Shown: positions 8,163 to 16,988, counted from the first letter of the stretch. The stretch is 64,000 nucleotides of DNA from Streptomyces sp. NBC_01451 (GCF_036227485.1 NZ_CP109479.1:2728001-2792000); one strand, 5' to 3'. Notes: generated by a model not told the origin, from the letters alone. Translations and numbers: made by a program.

Positions 8163-8675
8163 ATGCCCGCTTCACTCGCCGCCTCGGCCTGCCCCATCTC
8201 GACCGACCTCACGAAGGCCCCGCCGCCCGGCCCCGACACGCTCACGTACGGGTTCACCCTGCCCGCCGAGGCGGCGAGTTCGCGGGTTGCCCGGGCTACG
8301 ACCCGGGTTGTTCTCCAGACGCATGGGCTGGAGGAGATGGCGGACGCTGCGGTTCAGGTGGTGGGGGAGCTGACGGCGTGTGCTTTCCGGTTCGCTGCGG
8401 ATGCGTCGGTGTATGTGTCGCTGCGGTGGTGGGAGGACGAGTTGCAGGTGGTTCTCTACGACGGTCACCGGCGGCATGTTCATCCCCGGCTGGCTGCGGC
8501 CTGCGATGAGCGGAGGGGGAATGCGTTGCGGGTACTGGGGTGCGTCGTGGAGGGGTGCGGCGGGGAGTGGGGGTTCGGGGAGGCTCGGGAGCCGGGAGGA
8601 GGGACACGGATGTGGGCCGTGCTGCCCTGGGCAGGGGCCCGCGAGTTTGCCGGGGTGCGGGCTGGAAGGGGGTGA
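8163..8675 (+). CDS. HATPase-like (anti-sigma-type) ATP-binding protein
   Basis: 170 residues resembling the histidine-kinase-like ATPase fold of RsbW/SpoIIAB-type regulators. A short N-terminal extension is followed by VLQTHGLEEMADAAVQVVGELTACAF, the N-box-like helix (here GELTACAF rather than the usual ELVTNA), and a beta-rich part (VYVSLRWWEDELQVVLYDG), with a degenerate G-box. The weak N- and G-boxes make catalytic activity doubtful. ATG at 8163 has AGGGAG nearby. It is divergent from the XRE-DUF397 pair across 282 bp that must hold both promoters. Such proteins are the third member of the XRE/DUF397 set in many Streptomyces. Confidence 0.75.
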   Translation: MPASLAASACPISTDLTKAPPPGPDTLTYGFTLPAEAASSRVARATTRVVLQTHGLEEMADAAVQVVGELTACAFRFAADASVYVSLRWWEDELQVVLYDGHRRHVHPRLAAACDERRGNALRVLGCVVEGCGGEWGFGEAREPGGGTRMWAVLPWAGAREFAGVRAGRG

Positions 8676-8856
8676 GGCGGTTACTGGCGCCGCCATCACC
8701 CTCGCCCACCTCATCGAACTACGGGGGTCCGGACCCGCGCCAGTCACTTCGCAGCACTTCGCCCCGCCGAGCGTCAGCTCAACGAGGCGAAGTAACCGGG
8801 CCCGAACTAACCAGCACCCCACAAATGCAGGGCCTCTCAAGCCCGTCCGCGGTGCG

Positions 8857-9243
8857 TCACACCTCGGAGACCGCCTTGACGATGCCGAGCGCGAGGGCGT
8901 CGAAGTTCTCCCGGTAGAAGGTCATCTGCTGGTGGAACTCCTTCTCCGAGAGCACGCCGCGGTCCAGGAACATGGTTGCTGCGGCGGTCAGTGCGCTGTG
9001 CAGGATGTGCAACTCGTGGGTGGTGAGCCGGAGCTCGAAGGACTCCGGCTGCCCACCCGCGAGGCGTTCGGCGAGGGCACCGACCGTTTCTGGGCTCGCA
9101 CCGAGTTGTACGGCCAGAGCGGTGGTCCCCAGACCCCGACCGCGGAGGAAGGCCAGCGCCCGGTGGCAGGCCTCAGCCTGAGTCGGGGTGAGCCGTGCGA
9201 GGAATGTCCCAGCGTCATGGGTGAGCTTGATACGACTCCTCAT
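8857..9243 (-). CDS. Putative immunity protein, copy 2 of a tandem pair
   Basis: 128 residues, cytosolic, no signal peptide. It is paralogous to the gene just upstream. The central 64 residues (from ALAFLRGRGLG to ALTAAATMF) are identical, while the N-terminus (MRSRIKLTHDAGTFLARLT) and C-terminus differ. The ATG overlaps the stop of copy 1 by four bases (ATGA), so the two are co-translated. Small cytosolic genes placed immediately after a secreted toxin are normally immunity genes. That role is inferred from position and size, since I do not recognise the family. Confidence 0.6.
   Translation of the reverse strand: MRSRIKLTHDAGTFLARLTPTQAEACHRALAFLRGRGLGTTALAVQLGASPETVGALAERLAGGQPESFELRLTTHELHILHSALTAAATMFLDRGVLSEKEFHQQMTFYRENFDALALGIVKAVSEV
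8969..9160. repeat. 192-bp identical direct repeat, copy A
   Basis: Base-for-base identical to 9358-9549, at an offset of 389 bp, within the two putative immunity genes. The flanks on both sides are clearly diverged, with abrupt boundaries. Confidence 0.9.
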
Positions 9244-9632
9244 GCGGACACCTCGCTCACTGCCTCAACGATGCCGAGTGCTAGCGCGTCGAAGGTTTCC
9301 CGGAAGAAACCCAGCCGGATGTGGAAGGGCTCCTGCGAGAACCTGCCGTGCGACACAAACATGGTTGCTGCGGCGGTCAGTGCGCTGTGCAGGATGTGCA
9401 ACTCGTGGGTGGTGAGCCGGAGCTCGAAGGACTCCGGCTGCCCACCCGCGAGGCGTTCGGCGAGGGCACCGACCGTTTCTGGGCTCGCACCGAGTTGTAC
9501 GGCCAGAGCGGTGGTCCCCAGACCCCGACCGCGGAGGAAGGCCAGCGCCTCGGAGCAGGCCATGGCCTGTTCCACCGAAATCCGGGCGACGAACATGTCG
9601 CCGTCGCGGGTGAGCGTGATGCGGGTTCTCAT
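9240..9632 (-). CDS. Putative immunity protein, copy 1 of a tandem pair
   Basis: 130 residues. Start chosen at the ATG at 9632 because GGGAG sits nine bases upstream and the N-terminus then aligns with its paralogue (MRTRITLTRDG against MRSRIKLTHDA). A GTG at 9653 would overlap the toxin stop. It begins 20 bp after the end of the large secreted protein gene and is plainly in the same operon. The C-terminal part (SHGRFSQEPFHIRLGFFRETFDALALGIVEAVSEV) differs from copy 2 mainly in the segment before FDALALGIV. The likely job is to neutralise the C-terminal toxin domain encoded upstream. The two copies may protect against different toxin variants. Confidence 0.6.
   Translation of the reverse strand: MRTRITLTRDGDMFVARISVEQAMACSEALAFLRGRGLGTTALAVQLGASPETVGALAERLAGGQPESFELRLTTHELHILHSALTAAATMFVSHGRFSQEPFHIRLGFFRETFDALALGIVEAVSEVSA
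9358..9549. repeat. 192-bp identical direct repeat, copy B
   Basis: Partner of the repeat at 8969-9160, covering the central third of the upstream paralogue. Perfect identity between otherwise diverged genes points to recent gene conversion or unequal exchange. Confidence 0.9.
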
Positions 9633-9652
9633 ACGGTCACACTCCCGTGTCA

Positions 9653-12600
9653 CTACGAGTTCGGCACATATCGGTTGCCCCTCAGGAAGTCGACCTTGGA
9701 CAGCTTGTAGCCATGGATGAACCGGGCCGTGATGATAATGATCACGCCCTTCTGGTCGTCGTAGGCGACGGACTTGCCGGTCGTCGAGTCCTTGTGGGTG
9801 CCCTTCCCGCGATACTTCTTGAAGTACTCGGCCATGGCTGGCAGATCACGGCCGATGCCGGGGATGTTGTGGTCAGCGGCCTCGCTACTGTTCCCCATCA
9901 TCCGCTGCCACTGGTACTCGATACCGTCCGCCACGTCGGTCCCGTACTTCTCGTCCAGATGGTTCAGGATCTCGTCGGACAGGCCCGCCAACGGGTTCAG
10001 GTTGCACAGATCCGGCTCGTCGTCCGAGGCTGCGGCGGACATCGACATCGAGGCGGACGCCGGTGCCACTGCGAGCACGGCGGTCTTCAACGACGCCTTC
10101 TTCATGCATGCGGGAAGGTCCGGCTCCTTCTTCGCCTTCTCCGCCAACTTGCGCAGCTTGTCCAGCGTCCGCTTCGCCGTAGCCGACTTCTCAAAGAAGC
10201 CCACGACACCACTGGAGATCTTGATGACCGCCTTGGCCACCGCGGGGAACTTGAGGACCGGGAGAGCTGCGCCGATCGCGTTGACCAGGGTCCACAGGCA
10301 GGCTTCGACGTCACCCTTGGTCAGACAGTTCTTCAGGTCGGTCCAGCCGATGTAGTCGAGGAGGATCGCACCGCCGTTCTCCTTGACCCATGCCAGCAGG
10401 TCCATGGAGGCCAGTGCCTGCGCCGCGCGGTACTGGTCCACGCATTCCTGGCCGCAGACACGCAGCAGGGCCGCTTCCAGGTCTCCGGGCAGGTCGGGGG
10501 CATCGTATGCCTGGTCGGCGCGCTTCTTGCGGAGCGCCTCCAGTTCCTCGCGCTGGGCCTTCTCAGCGCGGTCGGCGGCGGCGTCGGCGTCCTTGGCCAG
10601 ACTGTCGGCGTTGACCGCCGCAGACTCGGCCTTGACCGCGTCCGACTCGGCGTAGGTGGCAATCCGGTCGGCCTCGGCTGAGGCGGTCTCGGCGTTGGTG
10701 GCCGACGAACGGGCGCTCGCAGCGTCTCGCTCGGCCTGTGTGGCATCACGGTCGGCCTGGGCCGCCGCCGACTCGGCCTCGCCTGCCGCGAAGTTGGCGT
10801 AGAACGCGTCCGTACCCGCCTGCGCGTCGTACTTCTGGGCGTTCGCGTCGGCCTTCTTCGCTGCTGCCGCATCGATCGCCGCCGCGGCAGCGGATGCGTT
10901 GGCCGCCGCAGCGGAGTTGACGGCCTGCACGGCATAGTCCGCTGCGTCAGCCGCCGCCTGGAGCGCGATCTTCGCGTCGCCGGCGGCCTTGTCTGCGAGC
11001 GCCTTGGCCGTGGCCGCCGCCTTCTTCGCCTCGTCCGACTTCGCCTTGGCCGCGGAGGCCTGCTGCTCGGCGAGGGTCTTGGAGGTCTGCCCGATCAGCA
11101 CCGCGTACGCCGCCGAGGTGTCCGTCTCACGGTACGGAGAGCCGACGGTGATCGCCTCGTCGGCCGCCTTGGTCGTCGCGGTCGCCGCATCCCGGGCTCC
11201 CTGCGCGTACTGGGCCGTGGCGAGGGCGTACCCGGCGGTCTTCGCCGACCAGGCAGCCGTCTTGGCAGCCTCGGCCAGCGCTGCGGTGGCCTCCTTGCGC
11301 GCGGTGATCGCCGCGGCCTGGGCCTTCTTCGCCTCGACGTCCGCCTGCTTGGCGTTCTCCTTCGCGGCTGCTGCCGCGTCGATCGCCTCGGCAGCAGCCG
11401 CGTGGGCGGTCGTGGCAGCCGCGTGCGTCCTGGTGTACGCCGACTGGGCCGCGTCGGCGGCGGAGCGGGAACGCTTCGCCGCGCCTTCGGCCCGGGTTGC
11501 CGCCGCTCGGGCGTTCACCGCCGCCGTGGTCGCCTCGTTCGCCGCAGTACGGGCCCGGGTCGCCGCGCCTGCCGCGGCGGTGGCCGCGGAGCGGGCCTCG
11601 GTGGCTGCCTGGCGGGTCTCCCCTGCGGCGCTGGTGCCCTCGGCCGCAGCAGCGGCTGACTCCAGGGCAGCCGCACGCGACGCGGTGGCGTTCTTGTCCC
11701 GCTCGGCCGTGACCGCCTTGTTGCGGGCGAGGAACGCACGCACCTCGGCGTCCTCCGCCGCCGCCAGCTTCTCCGCCGCCGTCGCCCCGGCCGTCTCCGC
11801 AGCCGTGCGGGCCTGGCCGGCCCTGGTCTGCTCGTCCCTCGCCCGCTCCTCGGCCGCGCCTGCCTTCGCGCGCTCGCTCGCCGCGAGGTCGCGCTCCCGC
11901 TCCGCGGTGGCCTTCTCGGCCTCCGCTATGCCGCGCTGCCGCTTCGCCTCGGCCGCCTGGGTCATGGCGGTCTGCTCGGCCTTCTCGGCGGTCGCACGGG
12001 CGGTCTTCGCGGTGGCGGCGTTGGCCGCGGCCTCCGTGGCGAGCTTGGCGGCCGACTCGGCCGCGGCCTTGGCCTGCGCCTTGGCCTCAAGCGCGGCGGT
12101 CTTGCGGAACTCCGTGTTCAGAGCGTGCGTCTGGGTCTTCGCCAGCGCCAGCAACGTCTGGGAATCCGCCACCGTGGCCTTCGCCGCGTTCGACGCCGTC
12201 AGCGTGGCCTTCGCAGCCGCCAGGGTGGCCGCGGCCGACGCCTTGGCGACCTGCACGGACTGCTGCGCGTAGAGCAGACCCCGGCCGCGGGGCAGCTTCG
12301 CCGCGTCCGCGATAGCCCACGCCTTGGTCTGCTGGGCGCCCGCGGCGTCCGCGGCCGTCTTGGCCCGGGTTGCCGCCGCGTCCGCCAGGGCGACCTGCGC
12401 GGCGGCCTTGGTCCTCGCCGCGTTCAGGTCTGTCGTGGCCTTGGTGAACACGGCCTTCGCCGGGTAGTTGATGGAGTCCTTGTGCGCGGCCCAGTACTTC
12501 TGCCAGTACAGGATCTGGTCCGCCTGCCAGGCCTGCCGCACCGCCTCGATCATCGCGTCCGTGGCGACCCGGACTTCCTTCGCCGCGGCGGCCTTGGCGG

Positions 12601-13516
12601 TGACGATCGCCTTCCGCTGCTCGGCCTGACCGGCGTACTCCGTCTCCCACTCCGAATAGGCCACCAGGACCGGTCCGGTCAGCACCCGGTAGTGGTCGAT
12701 CGGGTTGGCGCTGTCACAGGCCGCCCAGGCCGTCTTCAACGCCTCGACCTCGGTACGGAACTCCAACGAGTCCGGCTCGGGGGCCTTGGTCGCGAAGCCG
12801 CCGAAGCGCAGGAAGGTCGCTACGTCGTTGGCCGAGGAGTAGCCAAGGTTGGTCGTGTCGAGCAGTTCCCTCCCGGCGAAGTCCTTGTATGCGGCTGCCC
12901 AGGTGTCGCCGCCGGTGCCGAACGCGTCGAGCACCTTCTTCGCCTGGTCCAGTGCGGCCTGGCCGGGTCTCGGGGTGGGGTTCTCCGAAGCCTTGCTGTA
13001 CAGATCCTGCTGTGTGCCGAGGGTGAAGGCGACGATGTCCTTGCCGAACTCCGGCGCCCAGTAGTCCCGGCCACCGGTCGAGTTCTCATGGGCATACGGT
13101 TTGTTGGCGGTGTTCAGCTTCTCTTGGCGGTCCTGAAAAGCGTGCAGCGCGGCGATTCCCGCGTCTCTGTCACGAGTGCTCGCCTGGCCCCACTCACCCA
13201 GGAGGACATCCTGCCTCACGAACTCGCGCAGCCCGGCGTCCGTGCCGGTGAGCTTCGCCCCCGCTACCGAATCCAGCTCGGGCCCACCGAAGTGCACGGC
13301 CCGCCCAGCCTGGCAGCGGTCCTTTCGGGCCTGCTCACCGAGGCTGATACGGAGGGTGCGCTCGTACGGGTTGGTCGGGTTGTCCCCCGGCTCGTCGGAG
13401 GCCGCGGGAGCGGCGGTCACCAGTCCGCCGAGCACAGCGGCGGCGGTCGCGAGCGCGACGGCCGCGAACCCTCTTTGCGGACGGCTTCGTCGAGGTCTTC
13501 TCGGAGTTTTGCGCAC
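9653..13516 (-). CDS. Secreted Ala-rich ALF-repeat-like protein with putative C-terminal toxin domain
   Basis: About 1287 residues. From the GTG at 13516 the N-terminus is a typical secretion signal: a basic stretch (RKTPRRPRRSRPQRG), a hydrophobic core, and an APAAS cleavage region near residue 40. A longer in-frame start at 13594 would bury this signal. Residues about 90-270 contain ALF-like motifs (DVATFLRFGGFATKAPEP; a second, AEVRAFLARNKA, lies further on). A very long Ala/Glu/Lys/Arg coiled-coil rod follows from about 300 to 1000. A cysteine-containing segment (LRVCGQECVDQYRAA) and a hydrophobic patch precede the final about 110 residues, which are compositionally different and ordinary (HNIPGIGRDL, ITARFIHGYKLSK, FLRGNRY) and look like an exchangeable toxin tip with possible catalytic His/Arg residues. 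Tandem small genes follow directly. The toxin role is inferred from architecture and context. Confidence 0.75.
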   Translation of the reverse strand: MRKTPRRPRRSRPQRGFAAVALATAAAVLGGLVTAAPAASDEPGDNPTNPYERTLRISLGEQARKDRCQAGRAVHFGGPELDSVAGAKLTGTDAGLREFVRQDVLLGEWGQASTRDRDAGIAALHAFQDRQEKLNTANKPYAHENSTGGRDYWAPEFGKDIVAFTLGTQQDLYSKASENPTPRPGQAALDQAKKVLDAFGTGGDTWAAAYKDFAGRELLDTTNLGYSSANDVATFLRFGGFATKAPEPDSLEFRTEVEALKTAWAACDSANPIDHYRVLTGPVLVAYSEWETEYAGQAEQRKAIVTAKAAAAKEVRVATDAMIEAVRQAWQADQILYWQKYWAAHKDSINYPAKAVFTKATTDLNAARTKAAAQVALADAAATRAKTAADAAGAQQTKAWAIADAAKLPRGRGLLYAQQSVQVAKASAAATLAAAKATLTASNAAKATVADSQTLLALAKTQTHALNTEFRKTAALEAKAQAKAAAESAAKLATEAAANAATAKTARATAEKAEQTAMTQAAEAKRQRGIAEAEKATAERERDLAASERAKAGAAEERARDEQTRAGQARTAAETAGATAAEKLAAAEDAEVRAFLARNKAVTAERDKNATASRAAALESAAAAAEGTSAAGETRQAATEARSAATAAAGAATRARTAANEATTAAVNARAAATRAEGAAKRSRSAADAAQSAYTRTHAAATTAHAAAAEAIDAAAAAKENAKQADVEAKKAQAAAITARKEATAALAEAAKTAAWSAKTAGYALATAQYAQGARDAATATTKAADEAITVGSPYRETDTSAAYAVLIGQTSKTLAEQQASAAKAKSDEAKKAAATAKALADKAAGDAKIALQAAADAADYAVQAVNSAAAANASAAAAAIDAAAAKKADANAQKYDAQAGTDAFYANFAAGEAESAAAQADRDATQAERDAASARSSATNAETASAEADRIATYAESDAVKAESAAVNADSLAKDADAAADRAEKAQREELEALRKKRADQAYDAPDLPGDLEAALLRVCGQECVDQYRAAQALASMDLLAWVKENGGAILLDYIGWTDLKNCLTKGDVEACLWTLVNAIGAALPVLKFPAVAKAVIKISSGVVGFFEKSATAKRTLDKLRKLAEKAKKEPDLPACMKKASLKTAVLAVAPASASMSMSAAASDDEPDLCNLNPLAGLSDEILNHLDEKYGTDVADGIEYQWQRMMGNSSEAADHNIPGIGRDLPAMAEYFKKYRGKGTHKDSTTGKSVAYDDQKGVIIIITARFIHGYKLSKVDFLRGNRYVPNS

Positions 13517-13794
13517 GTCGGTGCCTGCCTGGATGGTCGGTCCGGATGATCGGTCTCGTCCGGCAGGAAGAAGGCACGACGAACACTCGGCCACGACCGC
13601 CCGGTGGTGTCACCGGCGGCCTGCCGCGTAGGAAAGTCAGGAAGTTCTGAGACCCCCGTCTCTGCTGCGCGTGCGGTCAACACGCGCCCCCCGTGGCCCC
13701 CTTCCCACAGGGACTGGATCATCATGACAGCGAGAAGCCGTTTACGAAACCCTTAATTCGCTATTACATTCGAACATTGCTCTCGCCTCCGGAC

Positions 13795-13844
13795 AGACCT
13801 GTGGCCCGGCCCCGCCAGCGGGCGGTGGGCCGGGCCACAGGTCT
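13795..13844 (-). terminator. Strong terminator after the DUF6230 operon
   Basis: An 18-bp perfect stem (13795-13812 with 13827-13844) with a 14-base loop that can itself pair further. It lies 31 bp past the stop of the minus-strand gene ending at 13876. The rest of the gap to the toxin start, 13517-13794, holds no gene I can support and should contain the toxin promoter. Confidence 0.85.
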
Positions 13845-13875
13845 CGGTGCGGCTCCCGAACGGGGTGGTGAGCGC

Positions 13876-15252
13876 TCAGGTCGTGTACTGCTGCAGGCCG
13901 GGAACAGTCAGCGTGCCGCCGAACTGGCCTGCCTGGATGACCTTCACGTTCGTGAAGTAGATCAGGGGGATGTTCAGGGGCGGCGGGCTCTTCGGGCTGA
14001 ACGTCACCGGGATCAGGCCGAAGAGGTTGCCGGAGATGCTCTCCGTGTACATGACCGTCTTGCCGTCCTTGATCGTGGACTTCGAGCCCTTGGCCGCCTG
14101 CACGTGGTAGGTCTTGCCGGACGTGTCGTCCTTGACCAGCTGGTGCAGGTCACCGATCTCCGTGCCACCGGAGATCACGTACTTCAGGACCTCCTTGACC
14201 GTGCCGTCGGCGGTGCGCACCTTGACGATGCCCTGGTAGTCCGCGCCCGTGAGCAGCAGCGAACTCGCCTCCAGGGTCCACGGGTCGACAGGCAGCCGGA
14301 TGGTGTTGTCGACACCACCCTCGTCCTCGGTCGCGGCCACGCAGTTCTCCGCGTCCGTCGTCTCGCTCGCCGAAGGGCTCGGGGACGCGGTGGCCTCGTC
14401 GGCTGCCGCCTCGGCGGCCTTCGTGGTCACCTCGGTCGCCTTGGCCGCCGTGTCGGTGGTGTCCTTGAGGACCTCGGTGACCTTCGGCGTCGTGTCCTTG
14501 ACCGTGGTGGTGGCGGTCGTGTCCTTGTCGGCCGCCTCCGCGGTCGCAGCGGGGGACGCGGTCGGCGTCGGGGTGGCGGTGTCGGTCGACTCGGTGGTCT
14601 CCGTCGACTCCGTGGAGGTCGTCGTGGACGCCGTGTCGGTCGACGAGTCGCTGCCGCCCGTGAAGATGTCCACGATCGCGTCGCCGATGGTCTCCAGCAG
14701 GTTGCCGCTCTCCTCGGTGGCGCTCGCGCTCGCCGAGGGCGTGGGCGTGGCCGTCTCGCTGCCGCCGCCGGTGCTGCCGCTGGACGTCGTCTTGCTCGCG
14801 GAAGGCGTCGGCGTCGGTGTGGCCTCGTCGTCGGAACCTGAATCCGACGAAGGGGAGTCACCCGAGGCCGAGTCGTCGCCCGAGTTCGAGTCGCCGGCGG
14901 AGGCCGACGGAGTCGATGTCGCCTCGTCGGAAGCCTCTTCGGACGAACTCTCCGAGGAGGTCTCCGCCGTGCTCGTCGACGCCGAGGCGTCGTCCGTCAT
15001 CGCCGCCACGCAGGCCTTGTACTCCTCGGCCTGCTGGGCGTTCGACGCCGGCTGATCGTCGGCGTTGGCGAGCGTGGGCGTGAACCCCATGCCCATGAGG
15101 ACGGCGGTGGGCATCGCCGCCAGGGCTATCGCCTTGCCGGCCGGCATGTGGAACCTGGTGAACAGCGGCTTCCTCGGAGCCGCGTGCCGCGGCCCGGTTC
15201 TCCCGCGGGACTCGTCCACATCAGTCCCGTGGATCACCTCGTCAGCCGGCAC
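13876..15252 (-). CDS. Ser/Thr-rich secreted or wall-spanning protein of the DUF6230 operon
   Basis: 458 residues. A cytoplasmic N-terminal stretch of about 36 is followed by a hydrophobic segment (about 37-62, KAIALAAMPTAVLMGMGFTP) that could be a signal or anchor. Residues about 85-305 are low complexity, Ser/Thr/Asp/Glu/Ala with PTPTPSAS blocks, a likely extended and perhaps glycosylated linker. The last about 150 residues form an ordinary domain (LPVDPWTLEASSLLLTGADYQGIVKV, then TYHVQAAKGSKSTIKDGK). Homologues are often mislabelled as hydrogenase expression protein HypF, but no HypF motif is present. GTG start with GGGAGG upstream, overlapping the end of the DUF6114 gene. Function unknown. 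Confidence 0.8.
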   Translation of the reverse strand: MPADEVIHGTDVDESRGRTGPRHAAPRKPLFTRFHMPAGKAIALAAMPTAVLMGMGFTPTLANADDQPASNAQQAEEYKACVAAMTDDASASTSTAETSSESSSEEASDEATSTPSASAGDSNSGDDSASGDSPSSDSGSDDEATPTPTPSASKTTSSGSTGGGSETATPTPSASASATEESGNLLETIGDAIVDIFTGGSDSSTDTASTTTSTESTETTESTDTATPTPTASPAATAEAADKDTTATTTVKDTTPKVTEVLKDTTDTAAKATEVTTKAAEAAADEATASPSPSASETTDAENCVAATEDEGGVDNTIRLPVDPWTLEASSLLLTGADYQGIVKVRTADGTVKEVLKYVISGGTEIGDLHQLVKDDTSGKTYHVQAAKGSKSTIKDGKTVMYTESISGNLFGLIPVTFSPKSPPPLNIPLIYFTNVKVIQAGQFGGTLTVPGLQQYTT

Positions 15253-15874
15253 TTTGCCTCCCGTTCGCCCCGTTCACCGGGCTCGTTCCTGACAGATCGT
15301 TCGGCTCGTACGGCTCGTTCGGCTTGGCCGTGTCCAGTTCGCCGGGCTCGGCCACCGCGTCATCTCCGTCGGTGGCCTCGGCGGACACAGGGGCCTCAGA
15401 AGCCTCAGGGGCCTCAGCGGCGGGGGCCGCGTCCGTGCCGTTGCCCGCGGGTACTCCGTACCTCGACTCCGGCTCCGACTCACCGGGCGCCCAGGCGATG
15501 GCCAGCGCGCCGCCGACCATGGCCAGCAGGAAGCCCATGAAGAACCCGCCGAAGTTGGAGACCGGGAGGGACACCAGGGCCAGCAGGATCGCGGCGGTGC
15601 CGGCGAAGGTCCGTACGTGCTTCTGGAACCAGAGGCTGATTCCGAGTACGACGAGCAGCACGCCGATGATCAGTGACCCGGCTCCGGCCGTCGTCGACAT
15701 CGCCATCGTCAGACTGCCGAGTTTGATGTCGAAATACGGGAAATACATGATCGGGAAGCCGCCGAGGAGGACCAGCAGCCCTGCCCAGAACGGACGGGCG
15801 CCCCGCCAGTCGCGGAACTTCAGCTTGAAGACGCGAAGATAGTGCTCGTCTTGCGCGGGCGACTCGGCGTTCAT
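15242..15874 (-). CDS. DUF6114 membrane protein
   Basis: 210 residues. Start at the ATG at 15874 (GGGAG nine bases upstream); the longer frame to 15952 has no ribosome site. After a charged N-terminus ending in FRDWRGARPFW there are four hydrophobic helices (around ARPFWAGLLVLLGGFPIMYF, TTAGAGSLIIGVLLVVLGIS, FAGTAAILLALVSLPVSNFGG, FFMGFLLAMVGGALAIAWA), then an acidic, Ala/Glu-rich cytoplasmic or external tail of about 75 residues. Overlaps the following gene by 11 bases and follows the DUF6230 gene by about 100 bp. It is the probable membrane component of this uncharacterised envelope operon. Confidence 0.85.
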   Translation of the reverse strand: MNAESPAQDEHYLRVFKLKFRDWRGARPFWAGLLVLLGGFPIMYFPYFDIKLGSLTMAMSTTAGAGSLIIGVLLVVLGISLWFQKHVRTFAGTAAILLALVSLPVSNFGGFFMGFLLAMVGGALAIAWAPGESEPESRYGVPAGNGTDAAPAAEAPEASEAPVSAEATDGDDAVAEPGELDTAKPNEPYEPNDLSGTSPVNGANGRQSAG

Positions 15875-15976
15875 GGAAAACAGCTCCCTGGAGCGGTGTT
15901 GCCGTGATGAGTGTTGTTGCTGGTGTAAGAGAGCGAACGGGCGGGGCACCATCGGGCCCCGCCCGTCACTGAGCGC

Positions 15977-16612
15977 CTAGAAGCACTCGGCCTTGGTGCC
16001 CGCCGACAGCTTCATCGACAGACCACTGAGCTTGAAGGTTCCGGCAGTGGTGGCCCACGCCGTCTGCTCCACGCCGGTGAGCGTCGCCTCGTCGGCCTGC
16101 TGGGCGAAGCCGGCACTGCTGGCCCGCCCGGACTTGAGCTCCTCGTCCTTGACCTTCGGTCCCTTGGTGATGGAACCGGCGGCCACGCCGATGTCGATGT
16201 TGCTGAACACCGCATCGGCCTTGAGGTCCTGGACATCGATGTACAGGTTCTCGGCATGGACCGGGGTCCCGCCCCCGCCGGCTTCCAGCCGGAGAGTGAC
16301 CGAACCCAGGACCGGGATGTTCGGCGTGACCACGGACTGGCACATCTTGGTGATGTCGGCCGAGTTGAACGCCGAGACCGCGACGGGCTTGATCGACCCA
16401 CCAGGGCCAACGTCGATCGCGCCGTACTGCGAGAAACCCTTACCTTCGAGCAGGTCCGCCTTCACCTTGAAGGACTGACCGGACACGCTGAACGAAGCGG
16501 CGAGAGCACCCTGCGCGAGGGCAACACCTATACATGCCGTAGCGGCAACGCTGGGCACCATGACCACAGCGAAGCGCTTCCATCTGGTCCCGCCACGCAC
16601 CTGGGACTGCAT
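15977..16612 (-). CDS. DUF6230 secreted protein
   Basis: 211 residues. Start at ATG 16612 (AGGAGG four bases upstream) instead of the ATG at 16636. A basic N-terminus and hydrophobic core (FAVVMVPSVAATACIGVALAQGALA) form a signal peptide or single anchor. The exported part is Gly/Ser/Val-rich and probably beta-structured (SFSVSGQSFKVKADLLEGKGF, GSVTLRLEAGGGG, LYIDVQDLKADAVFSNIDIG), recalling a lipid- or polymer-binding sandwich, but that is a guess. First gene of the DUF6230-DUF6114-Ser/Thr-rich operon. Two related palindromes lie 380-520 bp upstream. Function unknown. Confidence 0.85.
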   Translation of the reverse strand: MQSQVRGGTRWKRFAVVMVPSVAATACIGVALAQGALAASFSVSGQSFKVKADLLEGKGFSQYGAIDVGPGGSIKPVAVSAFNSADITKMCQSVVTPNIPVLGSVTLRLEAGGGGTPVHAENLYIDVQDLKADAVFSNIDIGVAAGSITKGPKVKDEELKSGRASSAGFAQQADEATLTGVEQTAWATTAGTFKLSGLSMKLSAGTKAECF

Positions 16613-16988
16613 ATTTCCTCCTTCTCGGACGTACATCTCCTGGCCCTGACTGCCCCAGAACGGCGGCTCAGCCGGGCAGGGATGGGAGAAGTGCTACGTC
16701 CTCGGTAAGGAGAGCGCCCGCGCTCGACGGCGCGAACAGCGCCCGAATCACCGGCGATCACCCCCGAGCGACAACCACTGGTCGCGCCTGACGCACATCA
16801 CGCACAACCTTGCCGGACAGGCTCCACCCGAAGGCGAAGACCCCCCTGTCCGAGAGTCGGCGCCACTGCCGCCGACTCTGCCCGGTGGGGACCCAACAAC
16901 TCCCGTCCGCCCGACTGGCTGTCGGTGTACGGGATAGGACCGAGCGACGCCGATCGTGGTGCATTCTCGCCGCCCGCACAAGGGGGTT

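Noticed and set aside
10989..12272. 427-codon plus-strand frame antisense to the large secreted protein
   Set aside because: Almost pure Ala/Ser/Val/Arg product mirroring the Ala-rich coiled coil; a shadow of the minus-strand gene.
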